Shown piece after piece: positions 46,149 through 58,465 of a stretch of DNA of 64,000 nt; position 1 is the first letter of the stretch, and the number at the start of each line of letters is the position of its first letter. The DNA is from Tubulanus polymorphus (lineage: Eukaryota > Nemertea > Palaeonemertea > Tubulaniformes > Tubulanidae): positions 18,039,307-18,103,306 of the forward strand of contig NC_134031.1 of NCBI RefSeq assembly GCF_964204645.1. Direction: 5' to 3'. Made by a program: the position numbers and the translations under genes. The notes beneath the pieces were generated by a model. That model saw nothing but the letters and a program-made list of their open reading frames with translations. It had not been told where the DNA came from and did not search any database.

Positions 46149-49100
46149 ATGGGCTGTTTCACAGTAATCAGAGCCTTACTCGTTCGTATCCTATTCGCCC
46201 TCCACGGAGTGCTGGCAATATGGCGTCTAAACGTGGCCGCCAAGGACATCAGATATTGGTACCTATCACTGGCAATAGGGGGCCTCTTCATCGAAACGCT
46301 GGTGACGCTGTGCAAGAAGAGAGGCCAGGAATGGAAATGGTCAGTATACCGATCAGGTTCCAAAAGTTTTTGAGAAATCAGGGGCTAAAATTCAGGAAAG
46401 TTTTCTAAGCCTGGTTGGATGCAGAGTCATTAGCGTTGTAAGGTTGTATATACAGCAGCTGAATAGGTCTAGATAGTTTCCGTACAATATGTTTGTTTTA
46501 CGTATAACCAGTCTAACGTATTAAGACCATTTTTGGTCGGATTTTGTTTATTTCTGATGATCGTATTTCGTCTGAATTCAGGTTTTGTCCCAGTGTACTG
46601 TTCTATCTGCTCAGCGTCGTGCCCGCAATTTGGTTCCTAGAGTTAATCGAACTCGACAAACGCATCAGAAACCTGAAAAACGGACTGAACAATACGGACG
46701 GCGACATGAACAAAACCGAATCACCGGAACTTCTGTCGGCCGTCATCAAAACAGATATAGGGGTAAGACAAACGGGCGCAGACGGCGGAATATAAGGTTT
46801 CCGTGTTTTGACCGCAGACAATCAGTCGTAGATTATTCTAGAAAATCGTTACCAAAAAGATGAGCACAGCATAGTTACTTTTAATTTTTTTCGTATCATC
46901 GGATTGGTCGGCAAAATTAGATTAATCCTTCTGGATAGATCGTTCTAGAGTGTCTGCACTTGAAAAGAAATAACCGCAATATGGTTTCAGAATTTGGGTG
47001 AAATTATCTCCATAATTATATTTAAAGCATTTTGCAAGAAGGCTCCTGAAAATTGAGAAATGACAAATAACCACAATATGGTTTCAGTCTTGGTCGGTTT
47101 GTTCAGTTAAATTATATTAGAGCTTTTAGAGGAACATTCTAGAAAGTCTAGATGAAGCAAGAATACGATATGGTTTCAAATTTTAGCGTTTGGGCTTTCT
47201 TCGTATCAAAGATAAAATGTTTTACGAAATCAAGTTTTATAAAGACAGAAATTAATGTCATTAAATGGCGCAGAGTTTAACTGATATGATAATGTAAAAT
47301 CACAATCTGAGATTTAAAAAAGTCTTAAAAAGTTAAAATAAATCTATTCGACTTCATCTTCGTCAGTTATCTTCAAGAAAACTGGAATATAGGGAGAGTA
47401 CGTAAGGACTAGTAGCTTTACGTACATATTCAGAAGATGACTAGGCTATAGTTGTAATGTAGAATGAACTGCTAGCTCAAGCAATCACTTTTTATTCTGG
47501 TGTGATTTTATATCATCTTAAAACACGGACTCGGGTGTTTAGCTATAATGTGAATAGCATTAGTATTTTTGAAGATGACTATTAGGATATAATCAAAATG
47601 TCAAATAATCTCTTAGCTCAAGGAATCATTTCGGACTCTTTATTCTTGTGAGATTTTATATCATCTTTACAACACGGACTCATTATGTTTCTTCAATACT
47701 TAGGCTAAACAGAAAATGATACCTTGTTTCTCCGTAGCGGCCGGGTCATTTTTGTGAAAAATAATGAAATAAGTAATTTAGCTGCTGGATCTGTTATGGT
47801 AAAATAAATCACGATTTAAAAAAAAGTAATGTACAGGGTAGATCAGCGGCCGGCCGGTGGGTCAACTTTTAAGCTCAACAGAAATGAGAAACGAGGTATC
47901 AATCTTTTTTAGCCTTATTCTACGTTCTTAAATGTATCACTGATTTCTACCACCCTAACATTACTCTGTTCTCCGATTTTAAACGTATATTTTATTGGTC
48001 GTATTTTTTTCACTCTTCTTTACAGTGGAAGTTAACGATACGTATTCCTATTCTGTTATCTTCAAACCAATGGATCAAAACTCTAGAGCAGGTAAATAAA
48101 TACTAAACATCGTTATCTAAACCTCGACAGCGGCTCAGCTTCAACAAATAAATTGATCTCAACCGATTTTTTTCAATCCCTTCTTACATTCCGGGCTGGG
48201 ACTTTTTCAGCGTGAATAAAAATAATCATTTTTTAAATTATCTTTATTCACCGCAGTAAACGTAGATTGTTGTATCCAGCAGTAGCAACAACTTGATGAA
48301 AATATTTTACATTCATGTTTTTTTTTCTGAGGGACAGGAGCGCGTCCATAGTGAGATTTAACAGCCTTTGTGGCTATGTTCAAACTCCTATCATCAGTTC
48401 TCTTGAAATCTTTTTAAATTGATTTTTATGTAATACGTATTTTCATTATTCTTTAAAACTGGGGCTTAGTGCGGACTATAGCATATTAGATGACGATTCC
48501 CGGGACAAGGGGCCCAATGATTCCCCATACAACAAAGTCCCTGGTGGTCTGGCCCCATAGAGGATCCCACCACAGTTACCTGATACTGATACACACGTAC
48601 ATTCAACACAGCCCCATGTCGACGAACTCGACGAATTTGATTCGCTTTAAACTCTTCTGTTATTTCAGGTTTTGCTGCTCTTGTTAATAATCGGAAGATG
48701 GCTTCTACCGAAAGGTACGTCACTGAACACTTTAAATTGTATTGTGTCGCATAATGCTCACATGTCGTACGAAAACGTTCCGTATTTGAAAAAAAAATCG
48801 ACGTTTAGGGCCTATTTCGAGTTAGCTTACCCTGAACGAATCTCTAATGAATATGTCTGTTTCCTAACACGCGTGATAGTTTATTCTGGGGCTAGTTCCA
48901 TAGTCATGGCTTAGACTTAAAGTCTAAGACCATCTTAGTTCAATAACCAATCTAACAATTTAAGACTAGTCTCAACTATGGAACTGGTCCCTGATGATTT
49001 TCTCCGATTATTTTCAGGTAAACTGACGCATGATCAACTTTCTCAGTTATTACTAGTGTATATCGGAACGGCTGCCGATATCGTTGAGTTCTTTGACGCT

Positions 49101-50440
49101 TTCAAAGAGGAAAAAGTACGTTCAAAATCCGTTCAACATTTCTATTGATTCAGGGCCGTGCATGCAGTCAAGTCGCGCAGTCATGACGTGGTCTTAAATC
49201 TTAAGACTATTATATTGGTTAAAGACGATGAGCTTAGACTGATCGGAAATTGTGTTGGATTAATGATCTAGACTGGTATTTTGTCGATTCGAACCAATTC
49301 GGTCTTACGTAGATTTTGGTGTAAAATCGAAGCCATGACTGTGCAACTGGTCCCTGCATTTCATCACTACAATACCGGTATATATGAAAATTCTATATGT
49401 TTTATATTTCACAGGTTCGCTACAATCGGAAGCTATGTACGATAATTCTAGCGATTTGGTCTTGGAGTTTGTTACAATTCACGATGGTCTTAACAGCTAC
49501 GCGAGCCCGAAAGGACCAATCAGGGTTAATCAATCGCGTTGGCGATGATAAAAACAAAGCCTGCTGCACCCCAGACGTGTATGGCATCGTTATTTCCATT
49601 TTCATGCAAGATGCTCCGTTTCTAGTCCTACGTCTGTTGCTGATATTCAAATACGAAGTGGTCAGTTATACGAATATGTTTTTCACGTCGAAAAATACGT
49701 TAGTGATAATACTGTTAGTTTACAGATTGATAGTAGTGCAGTGTACACTGCGAAAACAGTACAAAAAACAACAGCGCGAAGCTCGAGGCGAAATCGATCC
49801 TAAAGAGAGGAAGAAAAAGAAGAATATTCGATTAAAAGAGAGTTCTAGTCGTCAGAAACTGATACACAGCTACAGTTTGAACGACGCGGTCGCGGTCGGC
49901 TCCAAAAACGCGTCCAAATCTCCGAACGGTATCAAGAAAAACTCACGTAGCTACAACGGCAAAAATAACGGAAACATCCGATACCTTCCGAAGAAAACTT
50001 CGGCGCCGTCGTCGCGTTACGACGAGTTACGAGTTCTCCCGAGGCGGAGTCGGAACCGTCGATACGGTTACCCGAATGATCGCGATTCGTGTTATATCGT
50101 TTCGGAAACTGGATCGGACCGGTTGGATAGGCGAAATATGCGAAAGTCGGACTCGGCTGTGAACCGGATGGGTCATTATCCTCACAACTTCGATCGCTTT
50201 TACACTCCACAATCAACGCCCCCTGTTGACCATTTTCAAACGCCCGCTACCTCACCGCGTCTTTCCCGTTCCGATCTATGGCGGAATGCTCCGACGTCAT
50301 CCGGACCGTCGGAGCGCAGGTTTCCTCCGGATCCGTATGATAATCCTCACAGAACCGATAAACAACCGAGTCGTTTACGACCTCAGAGTGTTAACGTGTC
50401 CGACCCGTGGACCAGTAGGAGGGCGCTATTTGACCGGTAG
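46149..50440 (+). CDS. TMEM26: Transmembrane protein 26 (TMEM26) with long basic C-tail
   Basis: Exons 46149-46339, 46582-46762, 48026-48091, 48669-48714, 49018-49115 and 49415-50440 join in phase to 535 residues. The pattern of short exons and hydrophobic blocks matches TMEM26. Seen are RILFALHGVLAIWRL, RYWYLSLAIGGLFIETLVTL, KWFCPSVLFYLLSVVPAIWFLEL, LLLLLIIGRWLLPKGKLTHD, LLLVYIGTAADIVEFF, IILAIWSWSLLQF, SIFMQDAPFLVLRLLLIF and a final YRLIVVQC segment. These align block by block with the vertebrate protein as I remember it. Human TMEM26 is about 368 residues; the excess here is a tail of about 215 residues (from residue about 320), rich in Arg, Ser and Pro. In-frame TGA just upstream fixes the ATG. 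Function is poorly known; it is a multi-pass membrane protein. The exon 1 donor is GTCAGT, weaker than the others. Poly(A) signal at 50892-50897. Confidence 0.92.
47433..47690 (+). repeat. Tandem pair of decayed GAAGATGACTATTAGGATATA units
   Basis: Two units (about 47433-47545 and 47568-47690) share GAAGATGACTA, a TAGCTCAAG-AATCA block, a CTTTTTATTCT-GTG block and TTTTATATCATCTT-ACACGGACTC. The start matches the arms of the palindrome at 4255-4480, so these are remnants of the same family. They are in TMEM26 intron 2. Confidence 0.6.
48891..48993. repeat. Dispersed repeat, CTTAGACTTAAGACC family, with both ends clear
   Basis: It starts CTAGTTCCATAGTCATGG and ends CTATGGAACTGGTCCCTG, giving inverted ends of about 14 bp. 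It is in TMEM26 intron 4. A decayed copy follows at about 49154-49354 in intron 5. Confidence 0.7.
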
Positions 50441-50891
50441 AACAACCCCTCTCCCACCCCGCATTATATAGATTTCATTCAGTCATTCGTTGTCTTGATT
50501 TGCATGTTTGCCTGTGAGCGAAATAAGAGTAACGCTTTAGTTATTGCTGCTGGATTTGGTCATCTGATATCGTGCTTATTCATTCTGAAGAGCTCCCTCC
50601 CTAGCGGTTCTACAGTTCCTCGTTCTGTGTTTCAATCTGTACTCGCCACAACTGTAAAATTGGATCCTTCAGTCACGTTTTGAATGTTGTGGAATCGTCA
50701 CCTGAGTCACACGCTGACTCCACAATTGAGAAATTGTTCATAGTGAACCTCTCCTACTGAGTGTGGTGCCCCCTGGTGAACCCCCTACCCCCGAATGACT
50801 CAAGAAATTTCTGATGATATTTTCCATCGTTGTAGATACATATATCGATCGTTACTCGGGTGTTTGTAAAATGTGTTATGATAATATTTGA

Positions 50892-50897
50892 AATAAA
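50892..50897 (+). terminator. Poly(A) signal of TMEM26
   Basis: AATAAA about 450 bases after the TMEM26 stop. The converging Ly6-type gene has its own likely signal (AAATAAAA on the minus strand) around 50997-51004, so the two 3' ends may abut or overlap. Confidence 0.5.
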
Positions 50898-51163
50898 GAC
50901 CACAATTTGAAATAAATCCACATAAATTCGTGTTTTTTTTTGTTCTTCATGCTCGATGAGAAAAATCAATGCTATCAATTCAAGAACTGAGAATGTTTTA
51001 TTTGATGTATATTTTGAGCATCCGTTCAATGTAATGGTACATGAATTTTACAATGGAAAAATGTGTGTTTAAATGAATTTATAAATCGAAAACTAAAAAA
51101 AAACAGGTTTAGAAAATTTATGATTTACAAAATTTATGTACAATTTTATTCTTAACCGATTCA

Positions 51164-52624
51164 TCACCGCATTACGAAAGTTGTGGTTAACGCTATCAGC
51201 AGGATAGATAAACCAGTAATTGTCCGGTGTCCGCTGTTGCAGTAATTCCATCTGTTGCAGCAATGTTGAGTCAGTTGCATCAAACCAAACGACATCTTGA
51301 TATCGGGTTCGCATTTGAACGAGCATTTGTGATAAGAAATAGGGCGACCATCTCTCGTAGTACCGACAGCTTTCTGTAAAATAATAATACAACAACAAAA
51401 ACTATAGAACTTTAAAAAAGAAAGAAATTTAAACAATGGACATGAACAGATGGCACAAACTGAGGATCCAGTTTTGCAGTTTGCAGGTTCATGGTTCAAT
51501 CTGACAACGTGAACGTCGCCTAACTCGGGACAAACTGGAATCGGCAAAATTGATTCGAGTTGAAGATAGGAAACTACGTCAGGAAACGAGAAAATGATTT
51601 ATTTTTCGTCCAGGTTTCACAAAAGACCTAGTTATGCATGGTACTGCAGAGGAACGAACTGTGGAACTGGGTCCAGAACTGTGAATCTCAGTGCTGAACT
51701 GTGGAACTGGGTCCTGAACTGTGAAACTCAGTGCTGAACTGTGGAACTGGGTCCTGAACTGTGAAACTCAGTGCTGAACTGTGGATCTGGGTCCTGAACT
51801 ATGGAACTCAGTGCTGAACTGTGGATCTGGGTCCTGAACTGTGAAACTCAGTGCTGAACTGTGGATCTGGGTCCTGAACTATGGAACTCAGTGCTGAACT
51901 GTGGATCTGGGTTCTGAACTGTGGAACTCAGTGCTGAACTGTGGATCTGGGTCCTGAACTGTGGAACTCAGTGCTGAACTGTGGATCTGGGTCCTGAACT
52001 GTGAAACTCAGTGCTGAACTGTGGATCTGGGTCCTGAACTATGGAACTCAGTGCTGAACTGTGGATCTGGGTACAGAACTGTGGAACTCAGTGCTGAACT
52101 TTGGTACTGGGTCCAGAACTGTGGAACCGTGGAACAAGATCTTACCAGACAATATCTGCCATAATCACATTCGCCCTCTCTCTGTCCCGGTTGTTGTGTT
52201 GCGTAACATTTTTTCTTCCACCAGTTGAATCCTCCCTTACACGTCATATCGTAACATCTTAAACCAGACACATCTTAAACCAGACACATCATAATCATAG
52301 ATTCATAGATTATATAATCAGGGTAGAAATTTAATACACAGAAATTCAATGATTTTATAAATCAAGAAATTTGCGAGGAGCGAAAATCATAATAAGAATC
52401 CTTGAATATTTGACACTGGGGATTATTTGGTAATCAATCAATTGTTCGGAAAGAAAGTAGAAATGTAGTTAGTGTAAGTAAACAAATACATGGTTAGCAG
52501 TCACTGACAGCGCGGTTCCGTATCTATTGATATTATGAAGAAAATACATTACGATCCTACCTGCGACAAACGTCAACGCAAACAAACAGCCAAACAATCC
52601 GTAAATTGAAACTTTTCCGATCAT
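51164..52624 (-). CDS. Ly6/uPAR-type GPI-anchored three-finger protein
   Basis: Three exons on the minus strand, 52561-52624, 52146-52273 and 51164-51373, encode 133 residues. Exon 1 is a signal peptide (MIGKVSIYGLFGCLFALTFVA). The mature part starts VSGLRCYDMTC and has ten cysteines in the Ly6 arrangement: LRC, TC, KKC, GEC, YC, HKC, FKC, HCC and the diagnostic final YCN. A hydrophobic tail (TITGLSILLIALTTTFVM) with a preceding NSG is a good GPI-attachment signal, so the protein should sit on the outer cell surface. The LRCY start and CC...CN end are hallmarks of the three-finger fold. The one-exon-per-segment structure with a phase-1 intron after the signal peptide is typical of the family. 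The specific partner is unknown. The exon 2 acceptor is weak and lies in a 16-bp direct duplication. Intron 2 holds the 20/40-bp tandem array. Confidence 0.88.
51655..52135 (+). repeat. Tandem array of a 20-bp word organised as 40-bp dimers (about 12 dimers)
   Basis: Two alternating 20-mers, GAACTGTGGAACTGGGTCCT and GAACTGTGAAACTCAGTGCT (with variants), repeat in strict 40-bp register for about 480 bp. It fills most of intron 2 of the Ly6-type gene and begins 11 bases from the exon 2 donor. The minus-strand frame running into it is intron read-through. Confidence 0.96.
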
Positions 52625-54289
52625 TTTATCTCGATCGGAATTTGACTGAGATTCCGGAAACTCCCCTCTGTATATTTGCTAATGACGCTCAAATTCGAGT
52701 TCGGGTCTAGTATAATGAACACATGTAGTATATACGTATATATATATATATAAATGTATATAGTTATATATAGGAACGTACTGTAATAAAAGAGTTGATC
52801 TTCAATCTACTTCAAAAGAATGTTAGTAAAACTTGTTTCTAAAATGGCCATTGAAATCGGGGCTATACGCGTGAGCGAGTACCCGTGACGGGTGCCGTCA
52901 CCGTGCTGAAAATAATCACAGTACTGGTGTTTACAAGAGCCCCTCACAGAACACTAGCGAACTTACCGCAGACGTCCCGTAGCTATATTATGTGATATTA
53001 CGATTATTAGCAAGGATAATTAAACCGTTTATTGAAACGAGACCTATGACCAAAAAGCGTTATCTTTTATACTAATGATATTGAGCTAACCAGTATCCTG
53101 GGTTTCCACAGAAGCATTTTCAGTTCATGATCTGCGTGTATTTACTCGACGAAAATCTCTCTGAACTTAACGTAAAGGATCAATTGTTATTCTTCTTCGA
53201 TGGAAATCCACTCGATGGGTAAAGCACTGGAAATACCCCTTAGACCCTACAGAAAACTTCTAAAACTTCCTAAAATCATTCAAACAGTGTTTAAGATATA
53301 TAATATCTACGAAATCGAAACGTATTAACATTACTCATAGATAAGTTAATAAGGCAGCGTAATTATTTGTGTAACGCATTTGAACTTATTTAGAAACGAC
53401 TGTCGCTGAATCATCGACATCCAGCATGAATTGGTTATCACGCAACAATTGTACAGTCGTTTCTAAATAAGTTCAATAACGTTAGACAATAATTACGTCT
53501 ACTAGTTAACAAAATTACAAGTAATTTGAATATGTTTTGATTTAATAGACGTAGTTGAAACAATGTGTGCTTTCATTTCGGGAGGTTGTAGTAACCTTCT
53601 GTGAGGTCCGAGGCGTATTTCGACGTTTAGCCCCATCTATGAGATTTTCGGTGAACCAAAATAACAAACATCTTTTGTGTGAATTCCCATAGGAATTTTA
53701 AATACAATTTCACCTACATAGGGAAAAAAACGGGGTATCCTGGGTTCGAACCTAGTAACTACTGACGCTGTTTCTGAGAATGGTCCTGATGCTGAATCAT
53801 CGAAGAAGATACACGGGAGAGTCCCAGGTTCGAAGCCACTTCCACGGTATCCAATATTGAGAGAAAGGACGCAGTTTAACAGTTTTAATTAAGTGAGTTT
53901 GGATTGATCGATCTAATTTGAAATCTAACAGAAAACCGTTGCACAGGCACCACATAGATATCTGAGACAAAAAACTGTAAAATTCTAAATTAATCTCTAT
54001 ATTTCAGTAACTATATAATAAATTCTGTGATAAATGCTGTCGGTGCCGTTGTTGTAACGTCGATTAAACTTCTTCCTGAAATCCTTTTAGCCAATCAGAC
54101 AGTCGTATGCGTACACTCAACGACCTCTTTTAGCGGAATTTCACTTTCGTTCGGTTTCCTTTTCGACCTAAATTCACAAAACGCGATATTTACTTAAAAA
54201 CATTTTAACGAATATTTAAAATGCATTGAATTCAAATTATTTTCCTTTGTCATTAGAACAAAGATAACTGTTGAAAATTCCACCAAAAC
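52625..54289. other. Intergenic between the Ly6-type and SLC22 genes
   Basis: Two B-box-like words (GGGTTCGAACC at about 53748 and AGGTTCGAAGCC at about 53827) suggest SINE remnants. A near-complementary pair around 53385 and 53455 (TGAACTTATTTAGAAACGAC) forms a long-armed inverted repeat of about 20 bp. No gene is seen. Confidence 0.5.
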
Positions 54290-57200
54290 TTACTTTCCGA
54301 AGTTCTCTCCATCCTCGAGGGTTTCCGGAAGTTGTTTCCCGTGTGTTTCCGGTAGACGGGTATTCAGCATTCCAACAGCTATTGCAGAAGCTCCGAATAT
54401 AATTGTGGGTAATGGCGCCCAAACAGTGTTCTGGAAATTATACAGATCAAAATATCCAATCAAATAACTGTAGACCTGACCAGAAAACATGGTTCCTCTC
54501 CTAAAAATCCCCTATGACATCATTGAATTGCCAAGTGAGCCTTTAGAAAAGATGTCTGCATCCATCAATCTCCCTATGACATCATCAAATAACCAACGAG
54601 CAAAAATCCTACTCAAAGATAAGACATGTTTTTTTAAGGACGGGCACAATTTATTGCGAATATACGAACCAGCCTAGCGACCTGTGGAGCGACTAGACCA
54701 CCGAATCGCGCAAACATCGAACCAGCACCGACCCCTACATTCCTAACAACAGTCGGGAATAGTTCTGCTGAATACAGATAGACGATCGTAAATGCGACTG
54801 AATCTGCTAGTTTTCCGATCGACGATATCGCGATTAGAAGCCACGTTAAATCTGAAAGGGGAAATTTAAAAAAAAGAGTTTTATTATAATCGGAAAACAG
54901 AATGGAGGGGTATTATGCAGATATCAATCAGTTTAAAAAAAATGTGCTAATAGAATGTCTAATATCTAGTGTTTGTAGTTCATGTCCTATTAAAAATGTC
55001 TCAGGTATAGTACTGAACACATGTAAAGTGTGGACGATCTATCTTTGAATGAGTGCTGATAAAATTTCCAATGCCTGGCGTTTGTGGTTCATGTTAAATT
55101 GAAAATTTCTCGGGTGAAGTTCTGAACGCATGAGAAGTGTGGATGATCAACAATTGGAACAAAGGTGATTAAGTATCGAAATTCTGAAGGGTGCAGACTG
55201 ATAGGGGTACAGAGTCCAGGTTGAGAGGTGCAGGTTCCAGGCGATTATTGAGTAAAATGTTCTTACTTTTAGTATCAAGTAAAGCTATACAGCACAGTAA
55301 CATCGTCCCAGCAAGAATGAATGCTCCAGACATCGTCCATCGTCTACCGACTCGATTCAACAATAAAATACACGTGACGTACGCTCCGATTTCCATAACT
55401 CCCGTTAACGCCGTGTTCACGTAAACATTGTCACCAAGACTTTTAGAACTCAACAATAGACCGTAATACAACAAACTAGCGACAAACCTGCAGCAAAAAA
55501 TAACAAAACAATAGAATTAACGTACACTTAGAAATAAGATATTTGAATTTAAAGCTAAATTAGATGGTCGGATGGCTGGGTTGTTGGGTGTAGTGGTGAT
55601 TGGGAGAGTGTGTTGGGAGAAGGGTGGTGGGCAAGAGGAGTTGGGTAGGGCTGGATTAGATAAGTCATAGTAAAGATCAAACAGCACTAACAACAAGAAC
55701 GACGTTCCTATACGACGTTCCTTTGATTTAACGGTTCCTAGATTTAAATTTTAAACATATCATCAGGTGTTAGAAAGAATGAAAATCCCATGGAATTGAT
55801 ACACGTACCAACTGGCGAATATGTTCAGCGAAGTCTTTCTCAGGTTTGGAGTTTTGAGCAAATCGAAGAAATTCGCTGACGATACATCATGACTCTCTTC
55901 TTGTTTCTAGAAAGAAAAAACCAGGCAGACGTCTTTACTTCCAAATCTAATTCCAAAATAACTTCCTGGCCTTATAGAGCTTAGGGTGCGGAGTCGAGCT
56001 TAATTCCAAAGGTGGTCCTAAAACAAAGGCTGCTCTTAAGTTGTTGGATTGGTTATACAATCTACGTAGATCCAACGGAATCTTAAGCCTTGTGTGCAGA
56101 TGACCTCAGATGATTTGCCTAATGCGTAAGGTTTTGGGACGCATGGTCCAACTACGTTGAAATCTCTGACTGCTTACCTTGCCGGATAAGACTGAGAGAT
56201 AGGTCGTCGTTCCATCGTGTTTACCATTTACAATAGCGATTTTCTGTATGACGACTTCAGCCTCGACAAATCGTTTCTTCTGTATCAACCAACGAGGAGA
56301 TTCCGGAACCAGCCTTAGAATATAGACAATCATATCATTTCTTATCGAAAATATAGAAAACTATTTGAACTTCCCGGTCCCCAGTTCCACAGTCATGGCT
56401 TATATCTGAGACCATTCAAAAACCATCTTAGTTCTATAACCAATATGACGACTTAAGGCCAACTTAATCTTAGTTCAATTGCCAATCTAACAATTTCAGA
56501 CCAGTCTAAGCCCGTCTAAGTTTTATAGCTTATAGTTTTAAGTTAATAACAGCCTAATATTTAAGACAACTTGTGAACTTAAGTCACAACTGTCATATGT
56601 AAAACTGGTTAAAGTCGAATCCCGTTCAATCTAATAAATAAAACTTAGAAAATTATTTCTGAAAGTGAATTCTTACCAGTAACAAGCGAGGAATGGAACG
56701 GCAGAAAGGGCGATGAACAGTTGGAAGTAAATATGATCCCGGATTAACCAAGCTACACCCGGAGCAATTATAACACCGAAACAGAAACCCCACTGCGCCA
56801 ATACTCCGGCGTACATCCGGTACTTCTGACCCGTTATTTCTAAAACTAAAAAAAGGAGCAAAAATATATGTATTATTCTAAAAAAAATGTCTATTGTGTG
56901 TTTACTGAACCTGACAGGGTCTTATAGATTCGAACTTTGTTCCACAAATTACAGAAAGTTTTCGTAATAAAAAAGGTAGCAATACACTGTGTAGGTTACC
57001 TAGATTTTATTGAAATTACGAGCTTTCGTTACTGGTACATCGTTTATATATAAGACTTTGAAATCTTTATTACTCCAAGATATCAGGTTGATAACTTGTT
57101 TCACCTTCAAATTAGACAATTTACAGGGTCAATCCCTCTTAAGATAAAAAAGGAATAACTTCTCTAACAAAATCAGTTAACCTACTACCAGTTTTCACAT

Positions 57201-58465
57201 TTACGACTTCTCTACAAATCGAAGACAAAGGTTTTTCGGAAATGAACTTACTGATAACGAAAGCGGTCGTGTAGGCGGCACCTGAGGTCGCCCCGATAAG
57301 AAATCGGAAAGCGACGAAAACGTAGTAGTTTCCGACGAATGGTGAAATCACTCCGGTGACGATCTCAAGAACTATCGATATCATAAAACATTTAAACCGT
57401 CCATATCTGGAATATCACACAGACAATCAGAACATGAACATCTACCATGGTTCAAAACGATAACATTTTCTAAATATTTCTAAGGTCAGAATAAAGCTCA
57501 GTTAGCTCAAGTTAAACGTGATACAATAAAACTCGCGGTTAAGTCGTCATCTGATAAGTCATCACTTCACTCAAGTCCATCTTTATTTCTCAGTCACTAT
57601 TTGTATTTTCCAAATGAGTTGTATTGAGTGTATGTCGTCATTTGGATCAAGTCTACAACAATGATCCGTCACAACTTCAGCAGCATAACTGTATGCGTCT
57701 TAACACGTGGGCTTGAAATCGTAAAACTTGTTTGATCGTTTGATGACGCTATTTCATGAGAATTGTGAAGTCAATATCGTTAATTGTTGCCACGTTAATT
57801 CAGACTCACTATCATGTATGGATTCAAGTTTGGGCGGCTCCCAGATAGGGGTCGAAAATTACCTGTCGGACAGCGATCCGGACACAATGACACCGACAAA
57901 AAATCCAGCAAAAAACATCGTACGAACCATCGAAACGAACCATTCCCGTTCGCAGAACAGAGAATACTGGAAAATACAGTATAATAACATTTAGAAGCAG
58001 ATTCTATAGAACCAGGTCCCGGCTGGAGGGAGGGGGGAGATTACGCACTCTCACCTGTACGAGTATAGTATTCCCATTCTCAAACTCCCATTCCTCACAA
58101 CGCCGAGTTCGATTCGACTGAAACCTCACCGACGATCGATTCCAATGCATCAAATCATCCACAGTCATTCGATCGTAATCATAATCATAATATTCACATT
58201 TACTATATTTCGATTTACCGGACAGGTCGATCTCCATGGGAACGAAAATATCTCTCAGCGATTGTGTATTTTGATTGGTCAGTTCGGCTGACAGATTTAC
58301 CAATCGTTGGATGCGACACCAGTACTGCTGCTGATCCCCTCCGATGAACACTAGTGTTATAGTATGCCATGCAGTGGGGATTATAGCCACACCCAACAGG
58401 ATAAACATACCCAGCTGGTATTTACCGAACTCCCCGACTCGCACTAGTATGTCGTCCAGCGACAT
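54290..58465 (-). CDS. SLC22 family organic ion transporter (major facilitator superfamily)
   Basis: Nine exons on the minus strand: 58055-58465, 57863-57966, 57252-57406, 56677-56845, 56178-56313, 55809-55906, 55267-55487, 54682-54851 and 54290-54430. Phases agree and give 534 residues, normal for SLC22. The start MSLDDILVRVGEFGKYQLGMF is the classic N-terminus. A long first extracellular loop (residues about 43-140) has C50, C90, C123 and C142 and glycosylation sequons at N57, N109 and N118. The MFS motif GSLSDRYGR spans the exon 2/3 junction (R172), EITGQKYR is in exon 4, PESPRWL is at 283-289, TPNLRKTSLNIFASW ends exon 6, and AELFPTVVRN is at 460-469. The protein moves organic cations, zwitterions or anions across the plasma membrane; which of these cannot be told from sequence. 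The exon 8 donor is GTCGCT. The last exon ends ENFGK-stop, with the stop overlapping a donor-like GTAAGT. Confidence 0.94.
54505..54650 (-). repeat. Fragment of the GATGTCATAGGGGGATTTATG repeat family
   Basis: TCCCCTATGACATCATTGAA and CTCCCTATGACATCATCAAA are two copies about 75 bp apart, inverted relative to 41036-41415. It is in the last SLC22 intron. Confidence 0.55.
56380..56612. repeat. Dispersed repeat, CTTAGACTTAAGACC family
   Basis: It starts CCCCAGTTCCACAGTCATGG, with the family words repeated two to three times. It is in the SLC22 intron between exons 4 and 5. Confidence 0.6.

Noticed and set aside
45926-46363. 145-codon minus-strand frame
   Set aside because: Overlaps TMEM26 exon 1 in antisense and runs through intron sequence with repeat words; no domain.
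54267-54293. An additional last exon for SLC22 joined at the GTAAGT after GGAAA
   Set aside because: The only matching acceptor would leave an intron of 26 bases, too short to splice; the frame already ends GK-stop.
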